Source: Tabrizicola_A sp964393035 (GTDB lineage Bacteria; Pseudomonadota; Alphaproteobacteria; Rhodobacterales; Rhodobacteraceae). Taken from it: a DNA stretch of 64,000 bases. Positions 59,562-64,000 of the stretch are shown here, piece by piece; the first letter of the stretch is position 1; each line of letters starts with the position of its first letter. Below the pieces are notes generated by a model. The model ran no database searches. It was given only the letters and a program-made list of their open reading frames with translations, and had not been told where the DNA came from. A program made the position numbers and the translations under genes. Location of the stretch: contig CAYMRX010000007.1 of NCBI GenBank assembly GCA_964393035.1, positions 62,001 to 126,000 of the forward strand, given 5' to 3'.

Positions 59562-60356
59562 TCACGCCGCGGCGGCCAATCGGCAGGGCATGAACTCCTC
59601 CACCTTCACGCTCTCGCCGTCAAAGGTGCAGAAACTGGCTGTCGGAACCTCGTTCCAGCCGCCCTCCTCGGCCTCCAAGGGTTCGGAGACGACCGCCATG
59701 CCGCCCCGCGTCGCCGACCAGCGATAATAGAGCGACGGCGCGTTTTCGTCGGTGGCATAGCGCAGCGCATAGAGCCGATGGCCATCCGACAAGGCCGCCG
59801 TCATCCGCAAATGCGGCAAGGCCCCCTTCTGGCGGGCAAGGCGGATGAACCGGGCGGACGCCCGTTCCAACGCGCCGCGCGGGTCGGCGTCCAACCCCTC
59901 GGCCAGCGCCACAAGGAAGATCGCCTCGGAATCCGTGGCCCCCTTGCGCGCGCCATAAAGGCTGTCGGGCACCATCATATCGGCATCGCGGCGGAACTGG
60001 TCATAGCCGCCGACCTGCCCGTTGTGCATGAAACTCCACTGCCCATGCACGAAAGGATGGCAATTGTTGCGGCTGGTCGCCGTCCCGGTCGAGGCCCGCA
60101 CATGCGCCAGAAACAACCCCGATTTCACCTGCGCCGTCAGGCTGCGCAGGTTCGGATCAGACCAGGCCGGCATGACATCGCGGTAAAGCCCCGGTTCTGG
60201 CCGGTCGGCATACCATGCCACGCCAAAGCCATCGGCATTGATCGCCGAATGGCATTGCGTCGCGCAATGGCTTTGGTGGATCAGCGAATGACCGGGGCGG
60301 CTGATGATTTCCTCAAGGAAAATCGGTGCCCCGCTATACGCGGCCCAGCGGCACAT
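59562..60356 (-). CDS. Class II glutamine amidotransferase
   Basis: 264 residues from the ATG at 60356, which places the N-terminal nucleophile Cys at position 2 (MCRWAAYSG) as required after Met removal; longer upstream frames would not. Ntn-hydrolase motifs HSAINADGFGVAWY, LAHVRASTGTATSRNNCHPF and SFMHNGQVGGYDQFRR support the YafJ/EgtC-like type. Free-standing, so the ammonia or gamma-glutamyl acceptor is unknown. Confidence 0.9.
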   Translation of the reverse strand: MCRWAAYSGAPIFLEEIISRPGHSLIHQSHCATQCHSAINADGFGVAWYADRPEPGLYRDVMPAWSDPNLRSLTAQVKSGLFLAHVRASTGTATSRNNCHPFVHGQWSFMHNGQVGGYDQFRRDADMMVPDSLYGARKGATDSEAIFLVALAEGLDADPRGALERASARFIRLARQKGALPHLRMTAALSDGHRLYALRYATDENAPSLYYRWSATRGGMAVVSEPLEAEEGGWNEVPTASFCTFDGESVKVEEFMPCRLAAAA

Positions 60357-60458
60357 CAGTGCTGCCCTTTCACGATGAACATGGCCTGCCTCATGGTATT
60401 TTTTTACAAGGCTACCATGAATTTCAGGATTTGCGCGGGGAAAATCCGCGCAAATCAT

Positions 60459-60749
60459 TCATTCCGCCTCTTCCACCACCATCAGATCGCGCACCGAGGC
60501 GCCACGGGCATGGCTGAGCGCCGCCTGATAGGCCTCGGAATGGTAGCACTCCACCGCCTTTTCCAAGGACGGGAACCGCGCCACCACGTTGCGCGGGCGG
60601 TCATTGCCTTCAAGCTGCACATAACGGCCAGCACGGGCAAGGAAATAGCCGCCATGCGCGGCAATCGCCGGGCCGGCAAGGGCGGCGTATTTGCCGTAAG
60701 CCTCGGCGTCCGTCACCTGAACATGGGCAATCCAAAGCGCGGTCGGCAT
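60459..60749 (-). CDS. DUF1330 protein
   Basis: 96 residues of the dimeric ferredoxin-like DUF1330 family: ALWIAHVQVTDAEAYGKYAALAGPAIAAHGG (quoted by ends) at the start, RNVVARFPSLEKAVECYHSEAYQ in the middle. The ATG follows the alaS stop directly (TAAATG), indicating co-transcription. Biochemical role unknown. Confidence 0.9.
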   Translation of the reverse strand: MPTALWIAHVQVTDAEAYGKYAALAGPAIAAHGGYFLARAGRYVQLEGNDRPRNVVARFPSLEKAVECYHSEAYQAALSHARGASVRDLMVVEEAE

Positions 60750-63404
60750 TTACGCCTCCAGCGCGGCTTCGACCGCTTTCAAGGCCGCATCGGCCAGCGC
60801 GATATCCGCGCCGCCGCCTTGGGCCATATCCGGGCGACCGCCGCCGCCTTTGCCGCCCAAAGCCTCCACCGCAGCCTTGGCCAGCGTCACCGCCGAAATG
60901 CGCGCCGTCAGGTCGGCGGTCACGCCCGCCGCCACCGCCGGTTTTGCCCCGGTATCGGCAATCAGCACCACCGCACCCGAGCCGATCCGTGCCTTCATCT
61001 CGTCGATGAGGCTGGGCAGATCCTTGCCCGAAACGCCCGAAAGCACTTGAGAAATCAGCTTTACCCCGTTGATTTCCTTTGCTTCCGGCCCACCGGCCTT
61101 GCCGCCCATCGCCAATTCGCGGCGCAAGGTGGCCACCTCGGCCTGAAGCGCCTTGCGCTCCTCGACCAAGGCTTTCAGGCGTTCAACAATCTCCGCCGGG
61201 GCGGCTTTCAGCACCGCCGCCGCCTCGGCCAGTTTGGCCTCTTGCGCTTTCAGATACTCCACCGCCGCTTGGCCGGTCAGCGCCTCGAACCGGCGCACAC
61301 CGGCGGAAGACGCGCTTTCGCCAAGCGCCACGAAGGCCCCGATGTCGCCCGTCCGCCGCACATGGGTGCCGCCACAAAGTTCAAGGCTGTAGGTGTTGCC
61401 ATCAGCCCCCTTGCCCGAGCCGTCCAGCACGCCCATCGACACGACGCGCACTTCCTCGCCATATTTCTCGCCGAAAAGCGCCTGCGCACCAAGCGCGCGC
61501 GCATCGTCGGGCGTCATGATCCGGGTATCGACGGTGCTGTTCTGCCGGATGAAGCCGTTCACTTCGGCCTCGACCTGCGCCAGTTCCGCCGCCGTCATGC
61601 CCACCGAATGCGAAAAGTCAAAGCGCAGCCGGTCGGGCGCGTTCAAGCTGCCCTTTTGCGCCACATGGTCGCCAAGCGCACGGCGCAGCGCCTCGTGCAA
61701 GAGGTGCGTCGCCGAATGGTTGGCCCGGATCTGGCTGCGGCGGGTATGGCTAACTTCCAGCTTGGCCGGTTGGCCACGCAGGATCGAACCCTCGGTCACC
61801 GTCGCCACATGGATGAAGACACCGGCCGTCTTGCGGGTATCGGTCACCTCGGCCACCCCGGTCTGGGTGCGAATGAAGCCCTGATCGCCCACCTGACCGC
61901 CGCTTTCGGCGTAGAAGGGCGACTGGTTCACCACGATTTGTACGGATGTCCCAACCTCGGCGGCACCAATTTCAGCGCCATCCCGCACCAAGGCGTTGAT
62001 CTGGCCTTCCGCGGTTTCCAATTCATAGCCCAAGAATTCCGTGGTGCCATGCGCCTCGGCGATTTCGAACCAGACCTTGGCATCGGCGGTACCACCCGCG
62101 CCTGACCAAGCGGCGCGCGCCTTGGTTTTCTGCTCCTCCATCGCGGCGTCAAAGCCCTGCACATCCACGGCGCGGGCCTTTTCACGCAGAACGTCCTGCG
62201 TCAGATCCAGCGGGAAGCCATAGGTGTCATAAAGCTTGAAGGCGACGGCCCCCGGCAGGTCGGCCCCTTCGGGCAGACGGTCCAACTCATCGGTCAAAAG
62301 GCGCAGGCCGCGGTCCAATGTGGTCTTGAAGCGGGTTTCTTCCAGCTTCAGCGTCTCCTCGATCAGGCTTTGCGCGCGGGCAAGTTCGGGATAGGCCCCG
62401 CCCATCTGCCGCACCAGGGCCTGCACCAGCTTGTGCATCACCGGGTCTTGCGCGCCCAGCATATGCGCATGACGCATGGCCCGGCGCATGATGCGACGCA
62501 GCACATAGCCGCGCCCTTCATTCGAAGGCGTCACGCCATCGGCGATCAAGAAGGACACCGAACGCAGGTGGTCGGCGATCACCCGGTGGCTGGTCTTGCC
62601 CTTGCCGTCGGGGTCCGCGTTGGTGGCATGCGCCGAAGCCTCGATCAGGCTGCGCATCAGGTCGGTGTCATAGTTGTCGTGCTTGCCCTGCAACAGCGCG
62701 CCGATCCGCTCCAGCCCCATGCCGGTGTCGATCGACTGCATCTCCAACGGCACCAGCCGCCCGTCGGCGAACTGTTCGTTCTGCATGAAGACGTTGTTCC
62801 AGATCTCGATGAAGCGGTCACCGTCCTGTTCGGCCGAGCCGGGCGGCCCACCCCAGACACTTGGCCCGTGGTCATAGAAAATCTCGGTGCAAGGCCCGCA
62901 AGGCCCGGTCGGCCCCATGCGCCAGAAGTTGTCGTCCGAGGCGATGCGGATGATGCGCTCCTCCGGCAGACCGGCAACCTTTTTCCAGATGGCCGCCGCC
63001 TCGTCATCGGTGTGGTACACTGTGACGGTCAGCTTGTCCTTGGCCAGACCGAAGTCCTTGGTCAAAAGCTCCCAGGCGAAGGAAATCGCCTGATCCTTGA
63101 AATAGTCGCCGAACGAGAAATTTCCCAGCATTTCAAAGAAGGTATGGTGGCGCGCGGTATAGCCCACATTGTCCAGATCATTGTGCTTGCCGCCCGCGCG
63201 CACGCATTTCTGCGCCGTGGTCGCGCGTTTGTAATCGCGGGTTTCCACCCCGGTGAAGCAGTTCTTGAACTGCACCATGCCCGAATTGGTGAACATCAGC
63301 GTCGGATCGTTGCGCGGCACCAAGGGGCTGCTTTCGACATGGCGATGGCCGTTGCGCACGAAGAAATCGGTGAAAGTCGAGCGGATGTCGTTCAAGGACG
63401 CCAT
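60750..63404 (-). CDS. alaS: Alanyl-tRNA synthetase
   Basis: 884 residues from the ATG at 63404 (AAGGGG upstream). Class II core with RSTFTDFFVRNGHRHVESSPLVP and FTNSGMVQFKNCFTG near the N-terminus, editing domain with NHSATHLLHEALRR and CGGTHVRRTG zinc site, and a C-terminal C-Ala domain with a GGxGGGRPDMAQGGG-like glycine motif near the end. Charges and proofreads tRNA-Ala. Confidence 0.96.
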   Translation of the reverse strand: MASLNDIRSTFTDFFVRNGHRHVESSPLVPRNDPTLMFTNSGMVQFKNCFTGVETRDYKRATTAQKCVRAGGKHNDLDNVGYTARHHTFFEMLGNFSFGDYFKDQAISFAWELLTKDFGLAKDKLTVTVYHTDDEAAAIWKKVAGLPEERIIRIASDDNFWRMGPTGPCGPCTEIFYDHGPSVWGGPPGSAEQDGDRFIEIWNNVFMQNEQFADGRLVPLEMQSIDTGMGLERIGALLQGKHDNYDTDLMRSLIEASAHATNADPDGKGKTSHRVIADHLRSVSFLIADGVTPSNEGRGYVLRRIMRRAMRHAHMLGAQDPVMHKLVQALVRQMGGAYPELARAQSLIEETLKLEETRFKTTLDRGLRLLTDELDRLPEGADLPGAVAFKLYDTYGFPLDLTQDVLREKARAVDVQGFDAAMEEQKTKARAAWSGAGGTADAKVWFEIAEAHGTTEFLGYELETAEGQINALVRDGAEIGAAEVGTSVQIVVNQSPFYAESGGQVGDQGFIRTQTGVAEVTDTRKTAGVFIHVATVTEGSILRGQPAKLEVSHTRRSQIRANHSATHLLHEALRRALGDHVAQKGSLNAPDRLRFDFSHSVGMTAAELAQVEAEVNGFIRQNSTVDTRIMTPDDARALGAQALFGEKYGEEVRVVSMGVLDGSGKGADGNTYSLELCGGTHVRRTGDIGAFVALGESASSAGVRRFEALTGQAAVEYLKAQEAKLAEAAAVLKAAPAEIVERLKALVEERKALQAEVATLRRELAMGGKAGGPEAKEINGVKLISQVLSGVSGKDLPSLIDEMKARIGSGAVVLIADTGAKPAVAAGVTADLTARISAVTLAKAAVEALGGKGGGGRPDMAQGGGADIALADAALKAVEAALEA

Positions 63405-63484
63405 GGGGAACCCCTTCGGGAATGCGGTTTCGCCCCCGTTTAGCCGCGCCTGCCCGCCCTGTCCACGGGCTTTTGCATGCAAAC

Positions 63485-63513
63485 CAAAAGGCCGAGGCAT
63501 CCGCCCCGGCCTT
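63485..63513 (-). terminator. Terminator after recA
   Basis: On the minus strand AAAGGCCGGGGC pairs with GCCTCGGCCTTT (one mismatch), followed by T residues. It lies 36 bases beyond the recA stop and 81 bases before the alaS start. Confidence 0.8.
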
Positions 63514-63548
63514 TGATTTATTGATCAAATTCTGGTGGCCGTCAGGGC

Positions 63549-64000
63549 CTAGTCGTCCAGCACATCATCCCTGTCGGTCATGTCGAAATCCAGACCATTG
63601 GCCGCGCGGATCTTGTCTTCGATCTCCATCGCCACGCCGGGATTTTGTTTCAGGAAAATCTTGGCGTTTTCGCGGCCCTGCCCGATGCGTTCATCCTTGT
63701 AGGAATACCAACTGCCGGACTTTTCGACGACCCCGGCCTTGACGCCGATATCGACCAACTCACCCACCTTGGAAATCCCCTCGCCATACATGATGTCGAA
63801 TTCAACTTCCTTGAAGGGCGGCGAAACCTTGTTCTTCACCACCTTGACGCGGGTCGAGTTGCCGATCACCTCGTCGCGGTCCTTGATGGCGCCGGTGCGG
63901 CGGATGTCGAGACGCACCGAGGCATAGAATTTCAGCGCATTGCCGCCGGTGGTGGTTTCGGGGCTGCCGAACATCACGCCGATCTTCATGCGGATCTGGT
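63549..64000 (-). CDS. recA: RecA recombinase, N-terminal part beyond the window
   Basis: About 150 C-terminal residues are visible; the frame is open to the right edge with NQIR preceding MKIGVMFG. Motifs: GSPETTTGGNALKFYASVRLDIRR, GNSTRVKVVKNKVSPPF (DNA-binding loop 2 precedes), FDIMYGEGISK, and WYSYKDERIGQGRENAK before the acidic tail DMTDRDDVLDD (quoted in pieces). Homologous recombination and SOS induction. A Met at 63989 is internal, not a start. Confidence 0.95.
   Translation of the reverse strand, partial: QIRMKIGVMFGSPETTTGGNALKFYASVRLDIRRTGAIKDRDEVIGNSTRVKVVKNKVSPPFKEVEFDIMYGEGISKVGELVDIGVKAGVVEKSGSWYSYKDERIGQGRENAKIFLKQNPGVAMEIEDKIRAANGLDFDMTDRDDVLDD

Overview
The window is a GC-rich stretch of chromosome from an alphaproteobacterium of the Rhodobacterales (Rhodobacter/Paracoccaceae type). 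The evidence is gene content and order: a dusB(nifR3)-ntrB-ntrC-ntrY-ntrX cluster whose NtrC and NtrX lack the sigma54 GAFTGA loop, a fused ispDF, a heterotetrameric sarcosine oxidase operon, ccmI-ruvX-DUF1289, surE-pcm-lytM, and a lipA with a TTG start. Genes are packed tightly, and many neighbours share a 4-base ATGA or GTGA stop/start overlap. No transposase, integrase, CRISPR array or rRNA operon was found. Both ends cut a gene: a BaiN-like flavoprotein on the left and recA on the right.

Layout. 1-3.1 kb: flavoprotein, tRNA-Gln(UUG), then a lower-GC islet with two tandem, apparently paralogous two-helix membrane miniproteins. The islet is closed by a degenerate copy of the tRNA 3' end and its downstream flank. 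3.1-6.5 kb: a lipoprotein, a small membrane protein, a crotonase fused to a decayed 3-hydroxyacyl-CoA dehydrogenase, a repeat-bearing small protein and a DksA/TraR zinc-finger protein. 6.6-8.9 kb: a persulfide/sulfur operon (ETHE1-like metallohydrolase, split YeeE/YedE transporter, DUF442 sulfurtransferase). 8.9-15.1 kb: a stand-alone FliM/FliN-like protein, a CbrA-like symporter/kinase with a REC-only regulator, and a PccR/RamB/ScfR-type regulator with a perfect palindrome in front of it. 15.2-25 kb: a reductive pyrimidine catabolism operon (carbamoyl hydrolase, GT61 protein, dihydropyrimidinase, NMT1/THI5-type ABC transporter, small DMT protein), divergent from a RutR-like gene across two RutR-like boxes; a second RutR-like gene follows. 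25-30.5 kb: soxBDAG. 30.6-40.4 kb: ccmI-ruvX-DUF1289, a putative 2OG dioxygenase with a TSUP transporter, dusA, surE-pcm-lytM, guaB, a GATase1 protein. 40.5-47.7 kb: the ntr cluster. 47.9-54.5 kb: ispDF-pgpA-cinA, amtB, a COQ10-like protein, hpt, a diheme cytochrome c, a GST. 54.5-64 kb: lipA, aqpZ, LysE and YitT family membrane proteins, typA, a class II GATase, DUF1330, alaS, recA.

How it fits together. Nitrogen is the main theme: nitrogen sensing (NtrBC/NtrYX), ammonium uptake (AmtB), and catabolism of pyrimidines and sarcosine. Matching pairs of 17-bp imperfect palindromes (TGCC-N9-KGCA) lie upstream of both dusB-ntr and amtB and are good candidates for NtrC operators. The least explained part is the tRNA-Gln islet with its paired small membrane proteins. 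Coordinates, starts and motifs were read by eye; family names come from recognition of sequence motifs, not from database searches.
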